Below, one piece after another: positions 24,308-33,274 of a stretch of DNA of 33,704 bases. Location of the stretch: assembly GCA_016709665.1 (NCBI GenBank), contig JADJMI010000006.1, positions 1 to 33,704 on the forward strand. Reading direction: 5' to 3'. This DNA is from Betaproteobacteria bacterium (GTDB lineage: Bacteria; Pseudomonadota; Gammaproteobacteria; Burkholderiales; Usitatibacteraceae). The notes under the pieces were generated by a model. The model saw nothing but the letters and a program-made list of their open reading frames with translations, was not told the DNA's origin and did no database searches. How positions within the stretch are numbered: position 1 is the stretch's first letter; every line of letters begins with the position of its first letter. A program made the position numbers and the translations under genes.

Positions 24308-24344
24308 CCGCAATCGGCAGCGGGGCTGGCGGGGGTGTAGAGCG

Positions 24345-24509
24345 TTGGAACCGCAGATGAACGCAGATGAACGCAGATGACTGGAGAGGGAGTCGAGTGC
24401 TTCGTTCTTGTGGGCGTCGGGGCTCTGCCCGCATGAATCGATGACCCATGATCAGTCACAAGCCATCTGCGTTCATCTGCGTTCATCTGCGGTTCCAAAG
24501 CCTTGCCCC
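24345..24509. repeat. Inverted-repeat element B (copy of element A, about 165 bp)
   Basis: The left arm (from about 24347, GGAACCGCAGATGAACGCAG onward, to 24380) and right arm (24464-24509) match those of element A, including three decamer copies per arm. The GCCTTGCCCC outer end is present only on the right; the left outer end differs (AGCGTT). The core is different in sequence but keeps TTCTTGTGGGCGTCGG, resembling TTCCTGTGGGCATCGG of element A. It lies between the 5' end of the M14 gene and the 3' end of the symporter gene, and it supplies the symporter stop codon. Confidence 0.9.
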
Positions 24510-25957
24510 GCGACAGCGGTAGGCCGCGAGATAAACCAGAGCCCGCCGAACGTGATCGCCCCGTTCAGCACCAGGATCTCCAGCCCCACTTCCCACGTTC
24601 CGAAGAGCGCCGCCTGGTTCCGGTCGACGAGCAGGCAGGCGATCGGCGCCGCGATCGCCACGACGGGCACGAGCCGATCCGTGGGCCGGCGCTTCACGAA
24701 GATGGCGAAAGCGAAAAGGCCCAGCAGGGGCCCGTAGGTGAAGGCCGCCACCTTGAGGATCACGTGGATCATGCTGGGGTTGCCCAGCCAGTGAAAGCCC
24801 AGCACCAGCGCGAGAAACACCGCCGCGAAGGCGAGATGCACCTGCTGCCGGATTCGCGTTCGCTGCGCCTCGGACAGTCGCGGCCGCTCCTGGAGCCCGA
24901 GCAGGTCGATGCAGAAGCTCGAGGTGAGGGCGGTGAGCGCGCCATCCGCGCTGGGAAAGAGCGCCGAGACGAGCGCGATGAAAAAGACGAGCTGCACGAC
25001 GGCCGGCAGCTCCTGCATCACCACGGCCGGGAATAGCCGGTCGCCCTGTGCCGTCACGCCCGCGGCCGGGGCGAAGAGGTGCAGCAGGCCCCCGAGGTAG
25101 AGGAAGAGCAGCACCACGCCCATCATGAGGAAGGCGAGCAGCACCACGTTCTTCTGGGAGTCGGCCAGCCGCCGCACGGAGATGTTCTTCTGCATCATCT
25201 CCTGGTCCATTCCCGCCATGGCGATGGCGATGAAGGCGCCGGCCACGAAGTGCTTGCCGAACCAGTTGCGCGCCTCCGGATCCGTGGCGAAGACGCGCGA
25301 AAGGCCCGCTTCCGACAGCCGTTCGAGGCTCTGCGCGAACGAGAGATCGAGCCGGTCGAGCAGCACGAGCGTCACCACCACCAGGCCGCCAAGCATGCAC
25401 GCGGTCTGCAGCAGGTCCGTCCACACCAGCGTCTTCACGCCGCCCTCGAAGGTGTACGCCACGATGAGCCCGAGGATCACCGCGGCCGTGAGCGCGAACG
25501 GCACGCCCATCGCGTCGAGGAGCGTCGCCTGCAGGATCGCCACCACGAGGTACAGCCGCGCCGTGGCGCCCAGCGTGCGCGACAGGATGAAGAACGCGGC
25601 GCCCGTGCGGTGCGCGCCCTTGCCGAGCCGCGTCGCGAGCAGGTGATAGATGGAGGTCACGCCGTCGCGGTAGTAGAGCGGCAGCAGCACGAAGGCGATG
25701 ACGAGGTAGCCGAAGAAGTGCCCGAGGATGATCTGGAAGTACGTGAAGCCGTCGCGGCCCACGGCGCCCGGCACGCTCACGAAGGTGACGCCCGAGAGCG
25801 TGGTGCCCACCATGCCGAAGGCCACCAGCAGCCAGGGGCTCTGCCGGTTGCCGACGAAGAACCCCTCGTTGGAGGCGTGGTGCCCCGTGCGACGCGCCAC
25901 CCCGAAGAGGAGGGCGAAGTACCCGAGGACGATCGCGACGAGGACGGCGGGCGACAC
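24473..25957 (-). CDS. Sodium:solute symporter (SSS family), C-terminal tail encoded by a repeat
   Basis: The 494-residue inner-membrane carrier has about 13 hydrophobic segments and SSS-family hallmarks: NRQSPWLLVAFGMVGTTLSG near the N terminus (with GTTLSGVTF in the Na+ site region), TYFQIILGHFFGYLVIAFVL, RTLGATARLYLVVAILQ and FEGGVKTLVWTDLLQ. ALFPSADGALTALTSSFCID also fits. GTG 25957 abuts the TAA of the agmatinase-family gene (25958-25960), so both are probably made from one message with murA. It may import the substrate of that operon (inference). The last residues, GTADERR, and the stop are read from element B. Confidence 0.9.
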   Translation of the reverse strand: MSPAVLVAIVLGYFALLFGVARRTGHHASNEGFFVGNRQSPWLLVAFGMVGTTLSGVTFVSVPGAVGRDGFTYFQIILGHFFGYLVIAFVLLPLYYRDGVTSIYHLLATRLGKGAHRTGAAFFILSRTLGATARLYLVVAILQATLLDAMGVPFALTAAVILGLIVAYTFEGGVKTLVWTDLLQTACMLGGLVVVTLVLLDRLDLSFAQSLERLSEAGLSRVFATDPEARNWFGKHFVAGAFIAIAMAGMDQEMMQKNISVRRLADSQKNVVLLAFLMMGVVLLFLYLGGLLHLFAPAAGVTAQGDRLFPAVVMQELPAVVQLVFFIALVSALFPSADGALTALTSSFCIDLLGLQERPRLSEAQRTRIRQQVHLAFAAVFLALVLGFHWLGNPSMIHVILKVAAFTYGPLLGLFAFAIFVKRRPTDRLVPVVAIAAPIACLLVDRNQAALFGTWEVGLEILVLNGAITFGGLWFISRPTAVAGQGFGTADERR

Positions 25958-26893
25958 TTACCGGGCCGCGCGCGCCACGCGGCCCGCGAGGTAGGTCCAG
26001 GCGAACGCGGCCGCGGCGTTGCTCGTGAGTTCCGCGTGGTCGTACGGGGGCGAGACTTCCACCACGTCCATGCCGCACCAGGGCAGGTCCGCCAGTTCCT
26101 CGAGGACGGTCATCACCTGCGACGTGGCGAGGCCGGCGGGCTCGGGCGTGCCGGTTCCGGGCGCGAAGGCCGGGTCGAGGCAATCGATGTCGAGCGTGAG
26201 GTACACCGGAGGCGAGCCGGCCTCGGCCACGCGGCGGCGGATCCCGTCGAGAACCGGTGCCAGGGCCGCGGCGCCGTCGCGGCCGCGAAGCTCGCGCGCC
26301 GTGAACACCCGCCCCCCGGCCTTCGCCACGAAGTCCCGCGGCCCGGCCTCGGCCGCCGAGCGGATGCCGAGCTGGATCGTGGCCGAAGGCACGACGAGCC
26401 CCTCCTCGATCGCCTCGCGGGTCCAGGTGCCGTGGCCCGACGGCTCGCCCATGTGGTCGGGCCAGGTGTCGCAGTGCGCGTCGAAGTGCACGAGCGCCAC
26501 GGGTCGCCCGGCCTGCGCGCGGATCGCCCGCAGCACGGGCAGCGTCACCGAATGGTCGCCGCCCAGCCACACGACATGGTGCTTCGCGAGGATCGCGGGA
26601 ATGGCGGCCGACACGGCATCCCGCATGGCGGCGAGCGAGGTGTTGGGGAAGGCGAGGTCGCCCAGGTCCGTGAGCGAGCCGAGGGGCGAGCAGCCGAACA
26701 GGGGATGCGTGCCGTCGCACAGCATGTGGCTCGCGCGGCGGATCGCATCCGGGCCGTACCGCGAGCCGGGCCGGTTGGTGACCGAGCCGTCCCACGGAAG
26801 GCCGGCGATCGCGAAGCGCTTCGTGGCGTCGCCGGCCGCTGCCTTGAGGAACGTGTTCTGCGACCGGAACGGGAAGCCCTCGCTGCCCGCCAT
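25958..26893 (-). CDS. Agmatinase/ureohydrolase-family enzyme
   Basis: Ureohydrolases split urea from guanidino compounds (agmatine, guanidinobutyrate, arginine) with a Mn2 centre. The 311-residue protein has all metal ligands: H114 in GGDHS (111-115), D138, H140 and D142 in FDAHCD, and D235 and D237 in LTLDIDCLDPAFAPGTGTPE. PWDGSVTNRPGSRYGP near residue 33 is the typical N-terminal block. The family level is sure; the exact guanidino substrate is not, so I do not give speB. ATG 26893 lies 2 nt after the murA-like stop, and the stop touches the symporter GTG. This puts a ureohydrolase and a symporter under a MurA-like gene, an unusual combination. Confidence 0.93.
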   Translation of the reverse strand: MAGSEGFPFRSQNTFLKAAAGDATKRFAIAGLPWDGSVTNRPGSRYGPDAIRRASHMLCDGTHPLFGCSPLGSLTDLGDLAFPNTSLAAMRDAVSAAIPAILAKHHVVWLGGDHSVTLPVLRAIRAQAGRPVALVHFDAHCDTWPDHMGEPSGHGTWTREAIEEGLVVPSATIQLGIRSAAEAGPRDFVAKAGGRVFTARELRGRDGAAALAPVLDGIRRRVAEAGSPPVYLTLDIDCLDPAFAPGTGTPEPAGLATSQVMTVLEELADLPWCGMDVVEVSPPYDHAELTSNAAAAFAWTYLAGRVARAAR

Positions 26894-26895
26894 GG

Positions 26896-28215
26896 CTAGA
26901 ACGCCTGGAGCGAAAGGCCGAGCCCCTTCGTGCGCACCGCGAGTTCGCCGTAGCCGCGCTCGATGCGCTGCACGGAGGTGATGGTGGTCTCGCCCTTGGC
27001 GAGGGCGGCGGCCATCACGTAGGCGAGGCCCGCGCGCAGGTCCGGCACGTCGAGCGTGATGCCCTCCGAGTGCAGTTCCGTGGGCCCGCGCACGATGGCG
27101 CTGTGCGGGAAGTCGCGTCCCCGGAAACGACACGGCACCGAGCCCAGGCAGTGGGTCTCGATCTGCGTCTTGGCGCCCAGGGCGGAAAGCGCCTCGAGGT
27201 AGCCGAAGCGGCGCTCGTACACCGTCTCGTGGATGATCGAGATGCCCGTGGCCTGCGTGAGCATGACGGCGAAGGGCTGCTGCCAGTCCGTGGCGAAGCC
27301 GGGAAAGACGTCCGTCTCGAGCACGATCGAGCGCAGCGGGTGCCGGCGGAAGAACCTGATGGACCGCGGCCCCTCGATCGAGACCCCGCCGCCCACGCTG
27401 TTGAACGGGCCGAAGAAGTTGATGAGCGTGGCCGGGTCGATGCCGTCCACCGTGATCTCCCCGTCCGTCGCCGCGGCGAGCGCGGCCCACGAGGCGGCCT
27501 CGATGCGATCGCCCAGCACGTCGTAGGTGGTGGGGTAGAGGCGGTCCACGCCCTCGATGATGAGTTCGCGGTTGGGCTTCAACTGCACCCGCGCGCCCAT
27601 CGTGTTGAGCATCGTGATGAGCGCCATGATCTCGGGCTCGATCGCCACGTTCTCGATGATGCTGGTTCCCTTGGCGAGCACGCCCAGGTAGAGGCAGCTT
27701 TCGGTCGCGCCCACGGACGGGTAGGGCAGGCGGTAGTGGCAGGCCTTGAGCGGGCCGTTGCGGCGGGCGCGATAGCCGTCCGGCGCCACCTCGATCTCGG
27801 CGCCGAACATCTTCGCGGCGGTGAGGTGGAAATCCACGGGGCGTGCGCCGATGTTGCAGCCGGCCACCACGGGCACGTGCGCCTCGCCGATGCGGTGCAG
27901 CAGCACGCCCAGCAGCAGGATCGGGATGCGGTTCGAGCCGCTGTCGGGCACGGGCACGTCGCACGAGCGGATGGTGCTCGCGTCGATGGCGAGGTCCGAG
28001 TCGCCGCTCCAGTCGAGCTTCGCGCCCGAGGCGGCCAGGAGCTTGCGGGTGATCTCGACGTCGCCGATCCGCGGCGCATTGAGCAGGCGCGTCGTGCCCT
28101 CGGCGAGGAGGGCGGCGACCATGGCCTTGGTGGCGAAATTCTTGGCGCCCAGGCAGCGGATGCGGCCGGAAACCGGCTTGCCGCCCTGGACGAGGTACCG
28201 CTGGGTGGAGGTCAT
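26896..28215 (-). CDS. MurA-like UDP-GlcNAc 1-carboxyvinyltransferase (EPSP synthase-fold paralogue)
   Basis: MurA moves enolpyruvate from PEP to UDP-GlcNAc, the first step of peptidoglycan synthesis. The 439-residue product has GAKN at 23-26 (Lys25), R96, the PEP-binding loop Cys120 in GCNIGARPVDF and TDWQQP with the catalytic Asp. So it keeps MurA catalytic residues but is divergent elsewhere: SGSNRIPILLLGVLLHRIGE replaces the usual RASI-type stretch. In Betaproteobacteria the normal murA sits beside hisG; that context is absent here, so this may be a second copy (inference). ATG 28215 was preferred to TTG 28221. It heads an operon with the ureohydrolase and symporter and is divergent from vanX. 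An alternative substrate, as for NikO-type enolpyruvyl transferases, is possible. Confidence 0.85.
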   Translation of the reverse strand: MTSTQRYLVQGGKPVSGRIRCLGAKNFATKAMVAALLAEGTTRLLNAPRIGDVEITRKLLAASGAKLDWSGDSDLAIDASTIRSCDVPVPDSGSNRIPILLLGVLLHRIGEAHVPVVAGCNIGARPVDFHLTAAKMFGAEIEVAPDGYRARRNGPLKACHYRLPYPSVGATESCLYLGVLAKGTSIIENVAIEPEIMALITMLNTMGARVQLKPNRELIIEGVDRLYPTTYDVLGDRIEAASWAALAAATDGEITVDGIDPATLINFFGPFNSVGGGVSIEGPRSIRFFRRHPLRSIVLETDVFPGFATDWQQPFAVMLTQATGISIIHETVYERRFGYLEALSALGAKTQIETHCLGSVPCRFRGRDFPHSAIVRGPTELHSEGITLDVPDLRAGLAYVMAAALAKGETTITSVQRIERGYGELAVRTKGLGLSLQAF

Positions 28216-28221
28216 GGCCAA

Positions 28222-28230
28222 ATGTTACAT
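28222..28230. promoter_or_regulatory. Shared divergent -10 region between murA-like and vanX genes
   Basis: The near-palindrome ATGTTACAT at 28222-28230 reads as TAACAT on the minus strand (28222-28227), 6 nt from the murA-like ATG 28215. It reads as TTACAT on the plus strand (28225-28230), 29 nt from vanX ATG 28260. Only 44 bp separate the two start codons, so the two genes may share or compete for RNA polymerase. No -35 boxes are clear. Confidence 0.4.
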
Positions 28231-28259
28231 TGGCCGCCCCCCCAAGTGCGCCTCGCGAC

Positions 28260-28871
28260 ATGACTGCCACGATTCCGGCCGAATCCGTCGCCGGAAACGC
28301 CGATTACCGGCGGCTCTCCACGATTCAGGGCGTCCGCGTCGACCTGCGGTACGCCACGCCGGACAATTTCGCCGGCCGCGACCTCTATTCGCCGCTCGAT
28401 TGCGGCTTCCTGCACCGGGATGCCGCCGAGGCGCTCGCACGAAGCGCGCGCTGGCTCGCCCTCGAGCGGCCGGGCTCGACCTTGCTGGTGCTGGATGCGA
28501 TGCGCCCGCAGCGCGTGCAGGAGCAGCTCTGGGCCGTGCTCGCCGGCACCGAGCTCGAGCGCTACCTGGCTCCGCCCGCGCGGGGGTCGATCCATTCCTT
28601 CGGCATGGCCGTCGACGTGTCGGTCTGCGACGCGGCAGGTCGCGAGCTCGACATGGGCACGCCCTTCGACTGCCTCGACGAGCGCTCGCACCCGGCGTTC
28701 GAGGAACGGCTCCTGGCATCGGGCGCGATCACGCGCGAGCACGTGGCCAACCGGCACTTGCTGCGCGCGGCCATGGGCGCGGGCGGATGGCAGGGCATCT
28801 CCACCGAGTGGTGGCACTTCGATTGCGGCGACCGGGTGGCGGTGCGGGCGACCTACGCCCGGATCCTCTAG
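28260..28871 (+). CDS. VanX/DdpX-type D-alanyl-D-alanine dipeptidase (M15D)
   Basis: The enzyme hydrolyses D-Ala-D-Ala. The 203-residue protein has the M15D zinc motif SIHSFGMAVD (110-119; H112, D119), the second site EWWH (183-186; H186, catalytic E183) and the transition-state Arg in DAMRP (R82). It has no signal peptide, so it is cytoplasmic. ATG 28260 was chosen; the upstream TTG at 28230 gives a Pro-rich extension unlike the family. It could recover D-Ala from imported wall dipeptide, like E. coli DdpX, or lower the D-Ala-D-Ala pool. No vanH, vanA or two-component genes are nearby, so glycopeptide resistance is not indicated. Its stop overlaps the dacB stop on the other strand (CTAG). 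Confidence 0.92.
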   Translation: MTATIPAESVAGNADYRRLSTIQGVRVDLRYATPDNFAGRDLYSPLDCGFLHRDAAEALARSARWLALERPGSTLLVLDAMRPQRVQEQLWAVLAGTELERYLAPPARGSIHSFGMAVDVSVCDAAGRELDMGTPFDCLDERSHPAFEERLLASGAITREHVANRHLLRAAMGAGGWQGISTEWWHFDCGDRVAVRATYARIL

Positions 28872-30314
28872 CGGGCGCTCTCCAGCCGGGCCACGTGGTC
28901 CACGAGCTCGTCCAGGATCGGCCGCGCGACGCTGCCGGTGGCCTTCGGGTGGTTGATCATCGCCACGAAGACGAGCGGGGTGCCGCCCGAATCGACCACG
29001 TAGCCCGCGAGCGCCGAGGTGTCGCGCAGGGTCCCGGTTTTCAGCCGCGACTTGCGCGCGGCCGGGCTCTTGTCGAGGCGCTTGCGCACGCCGCCGTCCA
29101 CCCCGGCGATCGGCAAGGCGGAGAGGTACTCGGGAAACCACGGGCTCGCGCGTGCCTCGCGCAGCACGGCGGCGAGCGTCGCCGGACGGATGCGTTCCTT
29201 GCGCGAGAGCCCCGAGCCGTTGTCGAGCACGAGGCCCGCGTCGTCGATGCCTTTCTCCTTGAGCCAGTCGCGCACCATGCGCTCGGCGCGTTCCGCGGTG
29301 GTGCCGCCCGGGGGCAGGAGGTCGGACGTGCCCAGGGTGAGATAAAGCATCCGCGTCACCGGGTTGTCCGAGCGCTTGTTCACGTCGCGCACCATCTCGC
29401 CCAGCAGCCGCGATCGATGCTGGGCGATCGTGCGACCGCCCGGGGCGAAGCTCACCCGTGTCGTGCCCCGGAAGGCGCCGCCCAGTTCCTTCCAGAGGGC
29501 GCGGAAGAGTCGGTCGGCGTACTCCACGCGGTCCAGCAGGTTCAGGCGTCGAGGCCGTGCAATTTCTCGGGAAATCGCCGGAGAGCTTCACCACGATCTC
29601 GCCGTTGCGGCGCTCCAGCGCGGGCAGCTTCCAGCCGTCCTCCCAGTCGGCGCACTTGCGGTCCGACAGCGTGAGGCCGTTGTCGAGGCGCACCCCATCG
29701 AGCGGCGTTTCGATGGCGGCCGAGACCGCCTTGCCGTCCGAGGCCAGTTCGAGCCCGAAAAGGTACGAGCCCAGCATGAGCGCGTCCGGGATGAGGTTGT
29801 AGCGGAACTCCGGCGTGTCGTCGAACGGCGGGACGCCCTCGTCGAGGCGCGCGGGCGTGAAGAAGCCCAGGTCGAGGATGAAATCGCCCGCCACCTCGCG
29901 GATGCCCTGGGTGCGGGCGGCCACCAGCATGCGGCGGAAATCGGACCAGCCCACGTCGGGGTCCGCGCCCCCCCGCAGGACGAGGTCACCCTGGAGGACG
30001 CCATCGGCAACCGGCGCGGCCGTCACCAGTTCCGTGCGGCCGGTCCAGGCTGGGCCCAGCCGGTCCAGGGCGACGGCCGCAGTGAGAACCTTCAGCGTCG
30101 AGGCCGGTTGCATCGGGGCACCGGGCCGGTGCGCGAGGACTTCCCGCCCCGTCGCGGCGTCGATGACGACGAATCCGAGGGCGTCCTCGGGCAGGCCGGC
30201 GGCGGCCAGGCGCGAGGCGACGGGGGCGGGGATTTCGGCATGAACGGCAACGGCGAGAAAAACGCCCGTCACGGCGACGAAACCGCGGGTAAATCCCGAC
30301 ATCAGGTATTGCAT
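28868..30314 (-). CDS. dacB: PBP4-type D-alanyl-D-alanine carboxypeptidase/endopeptidase, one frame break
   Basis: DacB (S13) trims D-Ala from, and cuts crosslinks in, periplasmic peptidoglycan. A Sec signal (FVAVTGVFLAVAVHA) is cut near residue 26. Active-site motifs are SxxK at 72-75 (PASTLK), SDN in RSDNPVTRMLY (about 29340-29390) and KTG in LKTGTLRDTSALAGY (about 29000-29045). A frame change near 29545, after FPRNCTAS, splits the gene. Motifs are intact on both sides, so it is probably a sequence error. About 481 residues result. ATG 30314 has AGAGGGGA upstream. It is convergent with vanX, stop overlapping stop, and divergent from a TonB-dependent receptor. Confidence 0.9.
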
Positions 30315-30451
30315 TTTGGTGACATTCCCCTCTAAAGTCCCGTGAGTGGTAGTGCATTGGTATTATGCCCGCTCGGACCCGGCCCGCCAGGGAGAAACAC
30401 AGGCGCGCCGGCCGGCCAGAATTCCGATCCAAACCAGAGGGGAGCCCCACC

Positions 30452-33198
30452 TTGAAGAAGACCCAGATCGCGCATCTCGTCGCGCTCGTATTCGCCGCGG
30501 GCACCGCGGCCGCCCAGCAGCAGGAAGCCCAGAAGGTCGAGAGGGTCGAGGTGACGGGCTCGAGCATCAAGCGCATCGCGAACGAAAGCGCGTTGCCCCC
30601 TGCAGGTGATCACGAAGCAGGAGATCGTCGCGCGCGGCATCACCAGCGAGGAACTGGTGATAGCTCGGCCAACGGCACGGGGCGGACAACTCGTCCAACG
30701 TCGGCATCCAGCTGGGCACGACGGACCGCAACAACAACGGCAACTCGAGCGCCAACCTGCGCGGCCTGGGCGCCTCGAACACGCTGGTGCTGCTCAATGG
30801 CCGGCGCGTGTCGACGCACGGCGCCAAGGGCAACGCGGTCGACCTGAACTCGATCCCGCTCGCCGCCGTCGAGCGCGTCGAGGTGCTGAAGGACGGCGCC
30901 TCGGCCATCTACGGCACGGACGCCATCGCGGGCGTGATCAACTTCATCCTGCGCAAGGACTTCATGGGCGTCGAGCTTTCGGCCGCCACGGACATCACCG
31001 AGGAAGGCGGCGGCAACATCCACCGCGCCAATATCCTGATGGGCTGGGGAGACCTCGCCAAGAATCGCTTCAACGTGATGGCGAACATCGCCTTCGAGCG
31101 CCAGGAGATCCTGGACGGCGGCGAGCGCGATTGGTCGAACGGCTACCAGCCCGGGCGCGGCCTTTCCCCCGACACGACGGGCACGCCGTACGCGACGCAT
31201 ACGGGCCTCGCCGGCACGGCCATCGGCTCCACCTTCCGCACGCCATCCGGCGGCACGCAGACCTACAACCGCGCGAACCTGCTCGCCTTCACCACGGGCT
31301 GCGACAGCTATCCGGGCATGACGCAATACGACACCGCTCTCTGGGCCTCGCCCGGCGCCCGCTACGGCTGCGCCTACGACTACGGCGGGTCGGCGGTGAT
31401 CATGCAGCCGAACGACCGCGTGAACCTCGTCTCGCGCGGCACGTTCCAGATCACGAACGAGCTGACGGCCTTCGCGGAGATCCGTCGCCTCGCGCAGCGC
31501 GAGGCGAAGAAGCTGTTCGAGCGTTGCAGATCACCACCACCGGCGCGTTCGCCGGCATGGTACCCGGCGGGCGGGCCGTACTACCAGGATCTTTCGGCCT
31601 ACATCCCGACCTTCAACCGCAACTCCCGATCGCCTACCGCCTGCGCTGCACGGACTGCGGCGGCCGCGAGATCGAGACGGTCCCGGATCGCGTACCGATT
31701 CCTGGCGGGGCCTCGAGGGCACGCTTGCCGGCAAGTACGACTGGAAGCTCGGCGCTTCCACGGCGGGCAGCGAGGCGGACTCGACCCTGGGCAACGGCTA
31801 CATGTTCACCGCGCCCCTCACGGCGGCGCTCGGGAGCGGCCTCTACAACCCGTGGGTGCTTCCCGGCCAGTCGCAGGACCCGCGCGGCGCGGCGCTGCTC
31901 GACGCGGCCCGGGCCAACGGCACGAAACTCTTCGGCGGGGAGGCGAGCCTCAAGCAGTTCGACGGCTCGATCACCGGCGAGATCCTGCAGATGGCCGCCG
32001 GCCCGCTCGCTTTCGCCGCCGGTTTCGACTACCGGAAGGAAAGCTACCAGTTCGCCAATGGCGCGACCACGACGCAGCCGGTCTACCAGGCGCCGTTCGA
32101 CGCCGATTTCCCGGAAGTCGAGCGCACCGTGAAGGCCATCTACGCGGAGCTTTCCGTGCCGCTGCACAAGACCCTGGGCGTCGCTCGCCGTCCGCCGCGA
32201 CGATTACAGCGACTTCGGGAGCACCACCAACCCGGAAGTCTCGGTGAAGTTCAACCCCGTGAAGATCTTCTTCCGCGGCTCCTACGGCGAGGGCTTCCGC
32301 GCGCCGAGTTTCTTCCCGCTCTACACGGCGCAAGGCGATGCCCCGGTGCCGGGCAACATCGCCGACCCCGAACTGTGCCCGCTCGGTCCCACGGCACCCG
32401 GTGCGGACCTCTCGGTCTGCGCGATCCGCCCGCTCGCCCGCTCCGGCGGGAACTCCACCCTCAAGCCGGAGACCTCGGAGCAGTGGGCCGTGGGCTTCGT
32501 GTTCGAGCCGACGACCAACATGACCATGAGCATGGACTGGTGGACCGTGATGCGCGAGGACCGCATCTACGAGCTCACGCCCCAGCAGGTCGTCGCCAAC
32601 TACACGACCTTCCCGGAGAACCTCGTGCGCGGCACCAACGGGCGACTCGACGGCCCCGGCGGCTTCATCCGCGGCGGTTTCGTGAACGCCGACGGCGACA
32701 TCACCCGCGGCGTGGACCTGAGCCTGCAGGCACCGGCAAGATGGCGAACGGACGGCAAGTTCACGGCTCGACGGCACCTACATCGACACCTTCAAGTCGC
32801 GGATCTTCAATACCCAGCCCCACACGGAGTTCGCTGGCCAGTGGTGAAGCCGCGACCTCTACCCGCGCTGGAAGCACCGCGAGCTTCGTCTATCCGAGGG
32901 GCCCGTGGAGCACGTCGCTGACCAGCAGTACACGGCCAGCTACAGGACGAGCGCCCGTCGGGCGGGGTGCCGCAGGATTTCAGCGCCAAGGTCGAAGAGT
33001 TACGTGGCCTACCACGCCGTCGGTGAACCACCCGGGCTTCAAGAACCTGACGCTCACCGGCGGCATCAAGAACCTCTTTCAACGAGGACCGCGCCTTTCA
33101 CCGCGCACAACCTGACTCCTCGCGGCCGGCGCCGGCTGGGATCCCGCGTGGCCGACCCGCGCGGCCGTTCCTACATCACGCGCGTGGCGTACCGGTTC
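30452..33198 (+). CDS. TonB-dependent outer-membrane receptor, frame-broken
   Basis: TTG 30452 (preceded by AGAGGGGAG) gives a signal peptide, LKKTQIAHLVALVFAAGTAA, followed by VERVEVTGSSIKRI, a TonB-box/plug entry. The plug domain continues with NSSANLRGLGASNTLVLLNG, VDLNSIPLAAVERVEVLKDG and ASAIYGTDAIAGVINFIL. Barrel strands follow with IFFRGSYGEGFRAPSFFPLY and GNSTLKPETSEQWAVGFVF, and a terminal RVAYRF near 33195. Total length about 910 residues. Breaks occur near 30600, 30660, 31525, 31560, 31640, 31700, 32185, 32740 and beyond, denser toward the end. The imported substrate is unknown. The gene lies between dacB and an LD-carboxypeptidase, which suggests, without proof, a wall-derived or peptide ligand. 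Confidence 0.87.
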
Positions 33199-33217
33199 TG
33201 GTCCGACCCGGCACGCG

Positions 33218-33244
33218 AAGCGTCTCGCGACGGCGCTTTTCTTC
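33218..33244 (+). terminator. Possible intrinsic terminator after the TonB-dependent receptor
   Basis: AAGCGTC (33218-33224) pairs with GGCGCTT (33232-33238), with one G-U pair and a 7-nt loop, and runs into TTTTCTTC. It lies about 20 nt beyond the likely end of the receptor. The region contains sequence errors, so the stem could be slightly different in truth. Confidence 0.45.
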
Positions 33245-33274
33245 GGGCGCGTGGGCGACGCCGCGGCGCCGCCG

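Noticed and set aside
28260..28871. Glycopeptide-resistance (van) cluster
   Set aside because: Only the VanX-type dipeptidase is present; no VanH, VanA/B ligase, VanS/R or VanY. DdpX-like recycling is more likely.
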